A DNA stretch of 64,000 nucleotides from positions 124,001 to 188,000 of the forward strand of contig NZ_BBIW01000004.1 in assembly GCF_000732325.1 (NCBI RefSeq). Reading direction: 5' to 3'. Position 1 is the first letter of the stretch, and each line of letters begins with the position of its first letter. The DNA is from Paenibacillus sp. TCA20. Its GTDB lineage: Bacteria; Bacillota; Bacilli; Paenibacillales; Paenibacillaceae. Below, one piece after another: positions 1 through 9,046 of this stretch. The position numbers were made by a program, and so were the translations under genes. The notes below the pieces were generated by a model that had not been told where the DNA came from, searched no databases, and saw nothing but the letters and a program-made list of their open reading frames with translations.

Positions 1-593
1 CTCTGAATGCACTCATGGGATATTTGAATGAGGAACGGCTGGGAGGTATTCTTCAGCGCTTCCTGTATGATCAGGTACAGGATTTGAAGTATGAAGGTCA
101 CCCTCGCAGACACAGTGCATTAAATGCTATTCGCGTACAGGTCCAGCGTTTAGCGCACAGCAAGAAGGTTGCAAGCGGTCTTGAAGAGTGGAAGAATTCC
201 GTGCTTCAGAACTGGGACGCAGAATCAGCTGTGTTGAGCAAGCTGGTGGAATTCCGAGAACAGATGCTGGGTTATATGGAAGATGGAAGCTACGTAGAGA
301 AGCAGCTTATTCCGGTCATTTCATCCCTTGTTGCTGAGGTGAAAGAGGATGCTGAGCTTCTGGAACGCATCAACCAGAAGATTGTAGTCAGCGTAACGAC
401 CTTGCTGGAGCGTAATCATTCCAAGATCGGCCAGCTCGTACGTGAGAATATCGATAAGATGGATAACAAAACCCTAATTGCCATGATGGAGGATAAGCTC
501 GGTGAGGATCTGCAGTGGATTCGGATTAACGGTGCGGTGACCGGTTTCATGATCGGGATTGTTCTGACTGCATTGCAGCTGGCACTGGCCTAA
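1..593 (+). CDS. DUF445 family membrane protein (5' partial)
   Basis: The reading frame is open from the first bases of the window, so the start codon lies upstream and only the C-terminal ~197 residues are seen. The visible part is long, charged and helical (probable coiled coil), and ends in one hydrophobic helix preceded by the sequence WIRINGAVTGFMIG. That ending, a long helical body followed by one last membrane helix, is typical of DUF445 (YheB-type) proteins, whose function is unknown. A strong terminator follows the stop. The family call rests on the C-terminus only; the sequence gives no role. Confidence 0.7.
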   Translation, partial: LNALMGYLNEERLGGILQRFLYDQVQDLKYEGHPRRHSALNAIRVQVQRLAHSKKVASGLEEWKNSVLQNWDAESAVLSKLVEFREQMLGYMEDGSYVEKQLIPVISSLVAEVKEDAELLERINQKIVVSVTTLLERNHSKIGQLVRENIDKMDNKTLIAMMEDKLGEDLQWIRINGAVTGFMIGIVLTALQLALA

Positions 594-616
594 TCGATTT
601 TGGCGCTATATAAGTT

Positions 617-655
617 AAACAGCTGTTTCCTGCATTCAGGAGACAGCTGTTTTTA
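617..655 (+). terminator. Intrinsic terminator after the DUF445 gene
   Basis: AAACAGCTGT pairs with ACAGCTGTTTTT around a short inner TCCT/AGGA stem and is followed by a T run. It sits 24 bases after the stop codon. Confidence 0.8.
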
Positions 656-720
656 ATAGGGTGTACAAGATCAACACATTCGCGAGTTAAAGAATGGGTC
701 TTGTATGAACTTTGTATATT

Positions 721-1377
721 TTAATTCTGAAAATCACGCTCGATCCAGCCCTGCTCCAGGGCATACCTCGTGAGCTGGACACGATTCTCCAGCTGGAGCT
801 TCTGTAAAATATTTTTGAGATGATTCTTCACCGTCTGATCCGAAATCCCGAGTCGGTCGGCGATCTCCCGATTGGTCCTGCCAGAGGCAACCCAGTTCAG
901 AATTTCCCGTTCTCGGGTGGTCAGCGGTGTGCTGCCATCGTCTCTCTTCTTGGTCTTCGGAAACTCCTGCAATATGCGGTAGGCCAGCTCCGGGTTAACC
1001 GGGGCTTCGTCACTGACAACAGCCTTTAGATATTCCAGCCAGGTTGAGGAGGACAAGTTCTTGAACAGGTATCCTTGCGCTCCTTGTTTGAGTGCTTCGA
1101 ACAGATGTGTCACATCATCGGAGACCGTTACCATCACGATGATCACATACGGGTAGCGCTGCTTGATTGCCCGTGTTGTCTCCAGTCCGTCCATTCCTGG
1201 CATGCGGATATCCATGAGGATGAGGTCCGGCATCCATTCCTCGGTCAACACCAGTGCTTCTTCACCGCTTGATGCGGTAGCTACAATATCAAACAGCGGC
1301 TCCTCCGATAATATCGACTCCATGGCAGCTCTGGCATGGGCTGAATCGTCGACAATAAGTACGCGTGTCTTGTTCAT
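721..1377 (-). CDS. NarL/LuxR-type response regulator
   Basis: A 218-aa two-domain response regulator. The receiver domain (about residues 4-120) has the acidic pair DD at 10-11, the phosphoacceptor Asp near 56 (in LILMDIRMPG) and the Lys near 106 (GYLFKN). The C-terminal LuxR-type helix-turn-helix is at about 150-205 (TTREREILNW and NREIADRLGISDQTVKNHL). The histidine kinase gene lies immediately upstream and its stop overlaps this start by four bases (ATGA), so the two are translationally coupled and form one two-component system. The closest general type is LiaR/DegU/YdfI-like; signal and targets cannot be read from the window. Confidence 0.93.
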   Translation of the reverse strand: MNKTRVLIVDDSAHARAAMESILSEEPLFDIVATASSGEEALVLTEEWMPDLILMDIRMPGMDGLETTRAIKQRYPYVIIVMVTVSDDVTHLFEALKQGAQGYLFKNLSSSTWLEYLKAVVSDEAPVNPELAYRILQEFPKTKKRDDGSTPLTTREREILNWVASGRTNREIADRLGISDQTVKNHLKNILQKLQLENRVQLTRYALEQGWIERDFQN

Positions 1378-2216
1378 GAAGCGTCCTCTCCTTTGATAAT
1401 CTGCATGCAGGTTCCGTGGCCCTCCATGTTGCTGAAGTGAAATCTCCAGCCCATTTCCTCCGCACGACCTCTCGTTATTCGAAGCCCGTATCGGCCCTTG
1501 CGCTGCTCCGGATCGCCAGTATAGCCAATTCCGTCATCTGTAATGGACACCTTCCAATGCTCCTTATTTCCTGTTCCTGTTATCGAGATTGTGCTGGCAT
1601 TGGCATGCTTGCGAATGTTTAGAATAGCTTCCCGAATACAGGCAATGAGCTCGACATGTTCTTTGGTCGTGAGCGCTTCATCCGAGAGCTTCCATTGAAT
1701 ACGGGAAACATATCTGCCGTCTGCAACCATATCCTCGATCTGTCTGAGCAGCTGCTGAGGTGAATCGGCATGGTTCTCTTCGCTGTGAGGAACTCTCAGC
1801 TGGGCAATCGCTTGTCTGGCATAGTGATGCACTTCGTGTACGGTTTTTCTAACATCCTGCAGTTCGCCTTCGTTAGGAGTGCCTGTCAGTTTACGTTCGG
1901 CTTTATCAAGCTGAACAGACAGCAGGAACAAAGACTGGGCTATGCCATCATGCAATTCTCGTGCCAGATGCTCCCTGGCTTCCAGCGCAGATTTTGCTGC
2001 CTTCTCTTGTTCCAGCTCGGCCTGTGATTTCTCCATAATCGTAAACAATTTATTCAATAAAGTAACGCTGATGAAATATATAATAACCGGTGTCAGCCAG
2101 TTCCCTGCCTCCATGGAGAGATAGGGCATAAGAAACTGGTGACGAATATATTCCCACAAACCAACGGTGATGGTAGGGATGAACAAGATCATCCATTTCA
2201 TTTGTTTATAGCTCAT
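1374..2216 (-). CDS. Sensor histidine kinase, HisKA_3 (NarL-partner) type
   Basis: A 280-aa membrane histidine kinase. Two hydrophobic segments lie at about residues 7-25 and 42-60 with a short external loop, then a coiled coil (62-85). The HisKA_3 phosphoacceptor motif ELHDGIAQSLF puts the catalytic His near 89. The HATPase domain shows an N-box (ACIREAILNIRKHA) and a G-box (DDGIGYTGD, GRYGLRITRGRAEEMGW). The sensor part is minimal, as in intramembrane-sensing kinases of the LiaS/YvqE type that answer envelope stress; that role is an inference. The ribosome site AAGGAG lies 14 bases before the ATG. Confidence 0.92.
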   Translation of the reverse strand: MSYKQMKWMILFIPTITVGLWEYIRHQFLMPYLSMEAGNWLTPVIIYFISVTLLNKLFTIMEKSQAELEQEKAAKSALEAREHLARELHDGIAQSLFLLSVQLDKAERKLTGTPNEGELQDVRKTVHEVHHYARQAIAQLRVPHSEENHADSPQQLLRQIEDMVADGRYVSRIQWKLSDEALTTKEHVELIACIREAILNIRKHANASTISITGTGNKEHWKVSITDDGIGYTGDPEQRKGRYGLRITRGRAEEMGWRFHFSNMEGHGTCMQIIKGEDAS

Positions 2217-2465
2217 CGCCAGACTTCAGTCTCCTTCTAGGCAAGTTATGAAGATGTGTAATTTATTCTATTATAAACTCTTCACCTAAGATGCCCAAGC
2301 ATTCAAGAGGAATTGTATGGCTGTAGAAGAAGGTGTACGTTAAATACCGACTAAGCACTTCTGAGCTGATATTATCGCAGAGAATCCGTCTTCCTTAACC
2401 TGAGGTCAATTCGATATACTTGTATAGAGACAGAGAAATGGATTGAAGGAGAGTGTAGTAAAAGC

Positions 2466-2636
2466 ATGAGTCAAGCCGTATTGGAACGTCGAAGTGAAAT
2501 TCTGAAGAAGAATATCGAGCGGATGCTGATTAGAGAGAATCAACGGGGCATTACGAGACAGCAAAGTATGTTTTTACAGCAAATGATTAAAGAGCTTCAT
2601 CAAACCTCTCATGAACTGGATGTAAAGAAATCATAA
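2466..2636 (+). CDS. Small helical protein of 56 residues, unknown
   Basis: An ATG-started 56-codon frame preceded by AAGGAG (2446-2451, a rather long 14-base spacing) and followed by a strong terminator. The product is charged and almost wholly helical (begins MSQAVLERRSEILKKNIER, ends HELDVKKS), with no Cys, signal peptide or membrane segment. It stands alone between two minus-strand genes, which argues for a real monocistronic unit. I do not recognise the family; length and composition recall small regulatory proteins of Bacillota such as FbpA-like or Spo0E-like peptides, but the Spo0E SQELD-type motif is not clear. Confidence 0.6.
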   Translation: MSQAVLERRSEILKKNIERMLIRENQRGITRQQSMFLQQMIKELHQTSHELDVKKS

Positions 2637-2667
2637 TTTAATTTAGGAACTTGTTGTTCTAACATGT

Positions 2668-2718
2668 AAAAAACCTATGCAATGACTACGGCTATTCGTA
2701 GGAACGCATAGGTTTTTT
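2668..2718. terminator. Bidirectional intrinsic terminator
   Basis: AAAAAACCTATGC and GCATAGGTTTTTT form a 13-bp stem with an A run on one side and a T run on the other, so it can stop the 56-aa gene on the plus strand and the 620-aa gene on the minus strand. Confidence 0.88.
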
Positions 2719-2767
2719 GATGTCAGAATTTATGGATAATCCTAATATAGTAGAGCTGGGCTGGCTG

Positions 2768-4630
2768 TCAATTGGATAAGACAGTCGTACTGCCCATTTC
2801 TACGTACTCCGATCTTGGCATCTGTGTTCGAATGTAAGAGATGAACAGCTCCACCAGCTTCGGATCAAACTGTGTTCCTGAACAGTCACGCAGCTCAACA
2901 ATGGCTTCCTCGAACGTTTTTGTCTTCTGATACGGTCTTTCCGAAGTCATAGCATCGAAGGAATCAATCACGGTCAGCATCCGGCACAGCTTCGGAATCT
3001 CCTTGCCTTTCAGTCCGTGAGGATAACCTTTGCCATCATAACGCTCATGATGGAGCTCGATATAGGGAATCAGGTCCTTGAACCGATGATCCGTCATGGC
3101 AATTTTTTTGCCCCAAGTGACATGCTGTTTGACAGTTTCCCATTCTTCAGAGGTCAGCTTGCCTTTCTTGTTGAGCACCCCCCAAGGGATTTCGAGCTTT
3201 CCGATGTCATGAATTAAGGCTCCGAGTATAAAATTACGTCTTTCATCCTTCTCCAGACCAAGCTGGCTGCTCATATCAAGTGCATATTTATATACCCGCT
3301 TCGAATGCTTGAATGTGTCAATGTCCTTGTATATAAACAGATTAAGCTGCTGCTCGATATAATGAATTTCCTGATCCAGATCAATGTCCGCCTCCATCTC
3401 GACATTACATCCGTAGGTATGCACGGTGTTCTTGCCTTGTTTCTTCGCATAGTAGAGTGCTTTATCCGCATAATCGACCAGCTGGGATTTGTCATACAGT
3501 TCAATTTCGTATTCGGCAATACCGGCAGAGAAGGATAAGCATTTATGAGGAAAAACTTCTACACCATCAAAAGGAGTATCGTTTAATTTTTTTCGAATTC
3601 GATCGACGAATGAGCGTGCTTCTTCTATGGCATATCCAGGCATCAGCAGTGTGAATTCTTCCCCTCCATATCTTGATGCTATGATCGGAGTGTCTTTGGT
3701 TTCCTCCTTGAGCAGAGAGCCTAAAAAGCTGATAAGAGTATCGCCCTTGAGGTGTCCGAAGCTGTCATTGTATTTCTTGAAATCATCGATATCAATCATC
3801 GCTAAAGTGAGCGGCGTCTCGTTCTTGCGTGCTTCGTCGATGCTTGTCTCCAGTGAGCTCTCAAAATAACTGTGGTTGTACAGTCCGGTTCGTTGATCCA
3901 AATTCGAACGATTCAGAATCTGATGATACATATTAAACAATTGTCGAAACGCGTGAGACAGCAATATAGCCAAGCCTAGAAACAGGATGAGGCCTAATAC
4001 CCCATTATGCACAATCAGCACGGTAAGGACGAGAGACAGAATAAGCATGCATAAATACACGAGCATGGTCTCTTTGACGAAGCCTTTGAGGGTGTTGTAC
4101 AGATCCTTCCTGTATAGAAGGTAATAGTACATGAACATTCCGATTGTATTAACTGAAAAATATACCGCAAGCGAAATCATATACACGGGGAGATTCTGAT
4201 CATCGACACTTCCGCGTGTTCCGCCCAGAGATTCGTATACCGTATCCGATAAAGATATCATTAATGAATACAGAGTGAAATTCGTTAGCTGTTTCCACCA
4301 TGGGACATTTCGTTTGTAGATCAGATAACATAGAAAAGAAAAAAGCAACACGCTTAATGCCATTTCGCCCCCATATATGAAAATACATGCAAGGTATATG
4401 GAAGAGTCAAATGACATCACATTTCCTTCAGGAGGTAAGCGAAAGGTAAGACTATTGAGTATCAGTGTGGCACCCAGCATGATGTATAAGGTGACCCATT
4501 CTTCCGGTGAGTAACTGAAGAAGGCTCCGCCATTATATTGACTGAAGGTGATCATACCTGCTAAGCACAGAACAGCGATATACCACTGACTAATATCTAC
4601 TTTTTTTATTTTTGATAGAAAGGTTGTCAT
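2768..4630 (-). CDS. Membrane GGDEF / HD-GYP dual c-di-GMP enzyme
   Basis: A 620-aa protein with three parts. Residues 1-235 hold several membrane helices and form a probable membrane sensor. A GGDEF diguanylate cyclase domain (about 245-405) has the intact active-site GGEEF at 322-326; no RxxD inhibition site is visible just ahead of it. A C-terminal HD-GYP phosphodiesterase domain (about 435-605) shows HDIGK (474-478) and HHERYDGKGYP (527-537). Both catalytic sites look complete, so the protein could make and break cyclic di-GMP. The unit sits downstream of a DUF5317 gene and a 30-aa peptide gene on the same strand, with a terminator in between, so it probably has its own promoter. Confidence 0.92.
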   Translation of the reverse strand: MTTFLSKIKKVDISQWYIAVLCLAGMITFSQYNGGAFFSYSPEEWVTLYIMLGATLILNSLTFRLPPEGNVMSFDSSIYLACIFIYGGEMALSVLLFSFLCYLIYKRNVPWWKQLTNFTLYSLMISLSDTVYESLGGTRGSVDDQNLPVYMISLAVYFSVNTIGMFMYYYLLYRKDLYNTLKGFVKETMLVYLCMLILSLVLTVLIVHNGVLGLILFLGLAILLSHAFRQLFNMYHQILNRSNLDQRTGLYNHSYFESSLETSIDEARKNETPLTLAMIDIDDFKKYNDSFGHLKGDTLISFLGSLLKEETKDTPIIASRYGGEEFTLLMPGYAIEEARSFVDRIRKKLNDTPFDGVEVFPHKCLSFSAGIAEYEIELYDKSQLVDYADKALYYAKKQGKNTVHTYGCNVEMEADIDLDQEIHYIEQQLNLFIYKDIDTFKHSKRVYKYALDMSSQLGLEKDERRNFILGALIHDIGKLEIPWGVLNKKGKLTSEEWETVKQHVTWGKKIAMTDHRFKDLIPYIELHHERYDGKGYPHGLKGKEIPKLCRMLTVIDSFDAMTSERPYQKTKTFEEAIVELRDCSGTQFDPKLVELFISYIRTQMPRSEYVEMGSTTVLSN

Positions 4631-4796
4631 GAAATCTAATTTCTCCTATTAAATTCATCGTATGTTTATATAATTTATCATGACATTAAACGACTGTGTG
4701 AAATAATTTCATAACTTATTAAACGAAGAATCTAAAATGATATACTCTCGACTAGAGCGGCTTGGGCTTATGATGAAATAGATTCGTGTATAAAGA

Positions 4797-4823
4797 AAAA
4801 AACAGGCTATGTGGCCTGTTTTG
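4797..4823 (-). terminator. Intrinsic terminator after the 30-aa peptide gene
   Basis: Read on the minus strand, AAAACAGGC and GCCTGTTTT pair around a 6-base loop and a T run follows. It separates the DUF5317/peptide unit from the GGDEF-HD-GYP gene. Confidence 0.8.
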
Positions 4824-4848
4824 AAAAAAAGAATAAAGCTGATAAGTC

Positions 4849-4941
4849 CTAGCCGAAAGCAAATCCAGAAGTCAATGCCACAACGACAGAAGCAACAATT
4901 ACCCCGTTCATGATGATGCGGGCGATGTTAGATTTTTTCAT
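4849..4941 (-). CDS. 30-residue hydrophobic peptide (possible signal or regulatory peptide)
   Basis: A 30-codon frame with an excellent ribosome site (AAGGAGG, 8 bases before the ATG). The product starts MKKSNIARIIMNG, continues as one hydrophobic stretch rich in Val and Ala, and ends ALTSGFAFG. It has a positive N-terminus and a single hydrophobic core but no mature domain after it, so it is either a single-span membrane peptide or a secretion-type leader whose short tail could be released. It lies 20 bases downstream of the DUF5317 gene, is probably cotranscribed with it, and is closed by a terminator. Function is unknown; a pheromone or a small subunit of the DUF5317 protein are both possible. 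Confidence 0.72.
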   Translation of the reverse strand: MKKSNIARIIMNGVIVASVVVALTSGFAFG

Positions 4942-4961
4942 AGTATGTATCCTCCTTCGTC

Positions 4962-5564
4962 TTAATTTGATGTATTTAAACTTGGTGCGAGATCTTGATC
5001 TTCAGCATCCTTCTTCGGCGGTACCATAATACTCTGGATGTACAGGAATATACCCAGGTTCATGACCACGTCCCCGATACTAATGACTTGGGTTCGAGGG
5101 TAAGGACTCGAGAGCGGGATAATATCTCCCAGAAAAGATAAGCGGGTGGAGGCATCAAGCATGTAATGCTTGTACACAGCGTCACCGCTGGTCAGAAGCT
5201 CTGTATAGTAAGGCCCGAGAACTTGGGCTGCTTCTAAAGAGACAGGCATACGGCCGCCGTTGACAGCCATAACGATAAAGTTCAGGAATACGCCGATCAG
5301 AATGATCAGAAACCCCTTATTCTGACGGTTAACCCACAAGAAGAACATCCCCACAATATAGAGGAACATAAAGAAATAACCTGAAACGGGTGCAAGCCAA
5401 TCTGCGTTGCCTTGAAAACGGAAAATGATAAACTGAATAAGCAGCAATATCGGGAAAATTAATCCGCCTCGTAGCTTGATCTGTCCAAACTGCATGAGAC
5501 CGTGCTTAAAGCCGCCTCTGAAAAGTCCTACGATAAGTCCTAGAATTATACCGTCATAGACCAT
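4962..5564 (-). CDS. DUF5317 family polytopic membrane protein
   Basis: A 200-aa protein with about five to six hydrophobic segments (around 1-18, 33-51, 61-79, 83-103 and 165-183). The start MVYDGIILGLIVGLFRGG and the conserved central NGGRMPVS motif followed by a long loop are typical of DUF5317. The family is uncharacterised. From memory, members are often found near HD-GYP or GGDEF genes in Bacillota, and that is the arrangement here: the 30-aa peptide follows 20 bases later and the membrane GGDEF/HD-GYP gene comes next on the same strand. No catalytic residues can be named. Confidence 0.78.
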   Translation of the reverse strand: MVYDGIILGLIVGLFRGGFKHGLMQFGQIKLRGGLIFPILLLIQFIIFRFQGNADWLAPVSGYFFMFLYIVGMFFLWVNRQNKGFLIILIGVFLNFIVMAVNGGRMPVSLEAAQVLGPYYTELLTSGDAVYKHYMLDASTRLSFLGDIIPLSSPYPRTQVISIGDVVMNLGIFLYIQSIMVPPKKDAEDQDLAPSLNTSN

Positions 5565-5790
5565 GTATCAATCTCCGTTTGTTTGAAATTTTTATCGTAG
5601 CATTATTATTCGACTTCAAAATGGTAAATCCTTCATGGATTTTAAAAATTTTTGATATTTTTTGATTAATTTGTCTGATACCCATTTTCTTGTCTGATTC
5701 CTTCTAATTAATAGTATTTTTGCTTCAAATAATTATAAAAAGGTACATAGACCTACAAAGTTTTCAGGAAATTCTCTGAAGAAATGTGTA

Positions 5791-5820
5791 TTGACATACC
5801 CTATGGGGGTATAATATATT
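5791..5820 (+). promoter_or_regulatory. csoR promoter with CsoR operator
   Basis: TTGACA at 5791-5796 is followed after 18 bases by TATATT (TATAAT also lies at 5810-5815). The palindrome ATACCCTATGGGGGTAT at 5796-5812 fills the space between them. Its TACCC-N-GGGTA core is the known CsoR-type copper operator, so bound CsoR would block this promoter until copper(I) releases it. Confidence 0.85.
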
Positions 5821-5849
5821 GAGTGTAGGAATGGAAGGAGGTCATGTGA

Positions 5850-6209
5850 ATGGATGATAAGAAGATAGCTGTTGAAGGTGAGAACAGAGTGCATTGCCAT
5901 GATTCCCATCCAGGCCATCAAGAGGAAGGAGTACGGCACAGCCATCACTCTGATGAAATGAAGAATATTCTGACAACCCGGCTTAACCGGATTGAAGGTC
6001 AAATTCGCGGTATAAAGGGCATGATTGAGAGAGATACCTATTGTGATGATGTGCTCACGCAAATTGCTGCTGTTCAATCTGCGCTTAACGGTGTCGGCAA
6101 GCTTCTGTTGGAGGGGCATATGAAGAGCTGTGTCATTGATCGAATCCAGGCGGGTGAGCATGAAGTGATTGACGAGCTGCTGGTGACGGTTAAGAAGCTT
6201 ATGAAGTAG
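5850..6209 (+). CDS. csoR: Copper-sensing transcriptional repressor CsoR
   Basis: A 119-aa CsoR/RcnR (DUF156) family all-helical repressor. The copper(I) ligand set is present: Cys65 (in TYCDD), His90 and Cys94 (in GHMKSC). The DNA-contact helix carries LNRIEGQIRGIKGMIE. The first 35 residues are an unusually His-rich extension that may help gather metal. The ATG sits 8 bases after GGAAGGAGGT. It is the first gene of csoR-copZ, with its own operator overlapping the promoter and a second operator before copA, so it should repress itself and the export genes. Confidence 0.95.
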   Translation: MDDKKIAVEGENRVHCHDSHPGHQEEGVRHSHHSDEMKNILTTRLNRIEGQIRGIKGMIERDTYCDDVLTQIAAVQSALNGVGKLLLEGHMKSCVIDRIQAGEHEVIDELLVTVKKLMK

Positions 6210-6281
6210 TATTGCTGCAACTCCGATGGTAATGAAAGTCCGGATGTATATATAAATCACAACTAAATGGGAGGAATTAAT

Positions 6282-6482
6282 ATGAGTAACGTAACGTTGA
6301 ATGTACAGGGTATGTCTTGTAACCATTGTGTGAAGTCTGTTGAAGGAGCACTCGAAAGCGTCGGAGCTAAGGGTACCGTGGATTTGGCCTCCGGTACAGT
6401 TAAGGTAGAATATGATGAACAAAAGGTAACAGTAGATCAAGTGAAGCATGCGATTGAAGATCAAGGCTATGACGTGGTTTAA
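6282..6482 (+). CDS. copZ: Copper chaperone CopZ
   Basis: A 66-aa heavy-metal-associated domain with the copper(I) binding motif GMSCNHC near residues 9-15. I chose the ATG at 6282 because GGGAGG lies 6 bases before it; an in-frame ATG at 6267 would overlap that ribosome site. CopZ shuttles copper(I) to the CopA ATPase encoded next. It follows csoR by 72 bases and is probably cotranscribed with it. A terminator follows, so copA seems to be read from its own CsoR-controlled signal. Confidence 0.95.
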   Translation: MSNVTLNVQGMSCNHCVKSVEGALESVGAKGTVDLASGTVKVEYDEQKVTVDQVKHAIEDQGYDVV

Positions 6483-6523
6483 AGTATTTGAGAATGGATT
6501 ATATTAAGTGAACAATGAGCGAA

Positions 6524-6550
6524 GAGCAGTCCGTTCTGGTCTGCTTTTTT
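6524..6550 (+). terminator. Intrinsic terminator between copZ and copA
   Basis: AGCAG and CTGCT with an inner CC/GG pair, a T-T mismatch and a six-T tail form a modest terminator. It may only partly stop readthrough into copA. Confidence 0.6.
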
Positions 6551-6562
6551 CAGATCAATTAT

Positions 6563-6579
6563 ATACCCCCAAGGGGTAT
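6563..6579 (+). promoter_or_regulatory. Second CsoR operator, ahead of copA
   Basis: ATACCCCCAAGGGGTAT is an almost perfect palindrome of the same kind as the csoR operator. It lies 16 bases before the copA start, where CsoR could block initiation or early elongation. No convincing -35 is seen just upstream. Confidence 0.8.
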
Positions 6580-6594
6580 TAGGGGATGATTTAT

Positions 6595-9024
6595 ATGAAT
6601 TCGCCTTCCGAAAGCAGTGAGAAGCATACAAAGTTAAATATTACAGGAATGACCTGTGCTGCCTGCTCTACCCGCATTGAGAAAGGACTATCGCGCATGG
6701 AGGGTGTACACAGTGCGAATGTGAATCTCGCTATAGAGCAAGCTACGGTGAGTTATGATCCGGCCGTCGTTCAAGTCAGTGATCTTAGAAGCAAGGTCGA
6801 AGCGCTCGGGTATGGAACGGTAGTGGAACGGATAGATCTGGACATTACAGGGATGACCTGCGCGGCATGTGCGACACGGATTGAAAAAGGGCTTAGCCGA
6901 ATACCTGGCGTGACGAGTGCGAGTGTTAATCTTGCTTTGGAAACCGCCCACGTTGAATATGATGGGAGTGAGGCTGCTCCCCAGGATTTGGTCCGTAAGG
7001 TGGAACAGCTTGGCTATGGCGCGCTGCTGCAGAATTCGAAGGAAGACATCACGGCAATCAGACAGAAGGAAATGGTACGCAAGAAATGGAAATGGATCAT
7101 ATCTGCTATATTATCGATACCCTTATTGTGGGCTATGGTAGGCCATTTCTCGTTTACTTCATGGATTTATGTGCCTGAGCTGTTCATGAACCCTTGGTTT
7201 CAGCTTCTACTGGCAACACCGGTTCAGTTCATTATCGGTTTTCAGTTCTATAAAGGTGCCTATGCTGCTCTTCGCAGCAAGAGTGCGAACATGGATGTGC
7301 TCGTTGCCCTCGGTACCTCGGCGGCCTACTTCTACAGCTTGTATCTGACGATCAGCTGGACAATGGAAGGAGGGCACCACGGGGCCGAGCTGTATTACGA
7401 GACCAGTGCAATTCTGATTACCCTGGTGCTGGTGGGTAAATGGTTCGAAAGTGTAGCGAAAGGCCGCTCTTCCCAGGCCATCCGCAGTCTGATGGAGCTG
7501 GCACCGCAGTCAGCAATGGTCATACGTGACGGACAGGAGATAAGTATTCCGGCTGCAGATGTTGTTGTATCCGACCTGCTTATTGTGAAGCCTGGTGAGA
7601 AGTTTCCTGTAGATGGCATTGTTGAGAGAGGGAGCTCCTCTGTAGATGAATCCATGCTGAGCGGCGAGAGTCTGCCTGTAGATAAACAAGTGGGAGACAA
7701 CGTAACGGGTGCGACGATTAATAAAAATGGCGTGCTTACAGTTAGAGCAACCCGAGTTGGCTCGGATACGGCACTTGCCCAGATTATTAAGGTGGTTGAA
7801 GAAGCACAGGGGTCCAAGGCACCGATTCAGCGAATCGCTGATGTCATCTCTGGAATCTTTGTTCCTATCGTTGTAGGGATTGCGATGGTGACCTTTGTGG
7901 TGTGGTTCTTCTTCGTGGAGCAGGGCCAATTCGCAGCGGCTCTGGAAAAAGCAATCGCTGTACTCGTTATTGCTTGCCCTTGTGCTCTCGGCTTAGCGAC
8001 TCCGACCTCTATTATGGCAGGTTCGGGCCGGGCCGCCGAGTATGGCATTCTGTTTAAAGGCGGAGAGCACCTGGAGCGTGCTCAGGAGATCGCGACAGTT
8101 GTACTGGATAAGACCGGGACGGTGACAGAAGGAAAACCGAAGCTGACCGATGTAATCATTGCAGAGGGCCGCTCTGAAGAGGAGCTGCTGTCCCTTGTTG
8201 GAGCAGCAGAAGCAGCATCGGAGCACCCTTTGGCAGGTGCAATCGTTACAGGGATCGGGGAGCGAGGTATCGCTGTTCCGGAGGCTGAACAGTTTGAGAA
8301 TGTGCCGGGCTACGGGATCAAGGCTATGGTACAAGGACATGAGCTGCTGATCGGTACACGGAGATTGCTTGCTGCACGCAAGGTGGATAGCTCGGCTGCT
8401 GAGAAAGGGATGGAGGAGCTTGAAGCTACTGGCAAGACGGCTATGCTCATCGCCGTAGATGGCGTCTATGCCGGAACCATTGCGGTAGCGGACACGATCA
8501 AGAACACATCCCGTGCTGCTGTTGAGCGGCTGAAGGCAATGGGGATCCAGGTTATCATGATGACCGGGGATAACCGGCGTACCGCTGAGGCGGTTGCTGC
8601 TGAGGCAGGGATCGACCATGTACTTGCCGAGGTGCTGCCGGAAGGAAAGGCGGAGGAGGTCAAGAAGCTTCAAGCCTCTGGCCAAAAAGTAGCGATGGCA
8701 GGTGATGGCATCAACGATGCACCGGCCTTGGCGACAGCAGATACCGGTATGGCCATGGGTACGGGTACGGATGTTGCCATGGAGGCAGCAGATGTCACGC
8801 TTATGCGCGGCGACCTGAACAGCATACCCGATGCAATTCTAATGAGCCGCAGAACGATGAGGAACATTAAGCAGAATCTATTCTGGGCACTGGGGTACAA
8901 TGTCATTGGCATTCCGATTGCTGCAGCCGGATTTCTGGCTCCGTGGCTGGCAGGAGCGGCGATGGCGCTAAGCTCAATCTCTGTTGTGCTCAATGCCTTA
9001 AGACTTCAGCGGATTAAGCTGTAG
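6595..9024 (+). CDS. copA: Copper-translocating P1B-type ATPase CopA
   Basis: An 809-aa copper(I) exporter of the inner membrane. Two N-terminal HMA domains each carry GMTCAAC (near residues 18 and 90). The membrane part holds the CPC ion-path motif near 461 ([14 protein letters not shown]). The phosphorylation site [11 protein letters not shown] lies near 506, with HPLA in the nucleotide domain and [10 protein letters not shown] near 702 in the hinge. I prefer the ATG at 6595, 8 bases after AGGGG, to an in-frame ATG at 6586 that overlaps it. Controlled by the CsoR operator directly upstream and fed by CopZ. Length and motifs are normal for the family. Confidence 0.96.
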   Translation: MNSPSESSEKHTKLNITGMTCAACSTRIEKGLSRMEGVHSANVNLAIEQATVSYDPAVVQVSDLRSKVEALGYGTVVERIDLDITGMTCAACATRIEKGLSRIPGVTSASVNLALETAHVEYDGSEAAPQDLVRKVEQLGYGALLQNSKEDITAIRQKEMVRKKWKWIISAILSIPLLWAMVGHFSFTSWIYVPELFMNPWFQLLLATPVQFIIGFQFYKGAYAALRSKSANMDVLVALGTSAAYFYSLYLTISWTMEGGHHGAELYYETSAILITLVLVGKWFESVAKGRSSQAIRSLMELAPQSAMVIRDGQEISIPAADVVVSDLLIVKPGEKFPVDGIVERGSSSVDESMLSGESLPVDKQVGDNVTGATINKNGVLTVRATRVGSDTALAQIIKVVEEAQGSKAPIQRIADVISGIFVPIVVGIAMVTFVVWFFFVEQGQFAAALEKAIAVLVIACPCALGLATPTSIMAGSGRAAEYGILFKGGEHLERAQEIATVVLDKTGTVTEGKPKLTDVIIAEGRSEEELLSLVGAAEAASEHPLAGAIVTGIGERGIAVPEAEQFENVPGYGIKAMVQGHELLIGTRRLLAARKVDSSAAEKGMEELEATGKTAMLIAVDGVYAGTIAVADTIKNTSRAAVERLKAMGIQVIMMTGDNRRTAEAVAAEAGIDHVLAEVLPEGKAEEVKKLQASGQKVAMAGDGINDAPALATADTGMAMGTGTDVAMEAADVTLMRGDLNSIPDAILMSRRTMRNIKQNLFWALGYNVIGIPIAAAGFLAPWLAGAAMALSSISVVLNALRLQRIKL

Positions 9025-9046
9025 AATCAAACTGGAAGCAAAGAAG

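Noticed and set aside
5733..6464. 243-codon open frame on the minus strand over csoR and copZ
   Set aside because: It lies opposite two firmly identified genes and the CsoR operator, has no ribosome site and gives a protein without recognisable features.
7993..8685. 230-codon open frame on the minus strand inside copA
   Set aside because: Antisense shadow of a conserved ATPase; the translation is rich in Cys, His and Ser with no family likeness.
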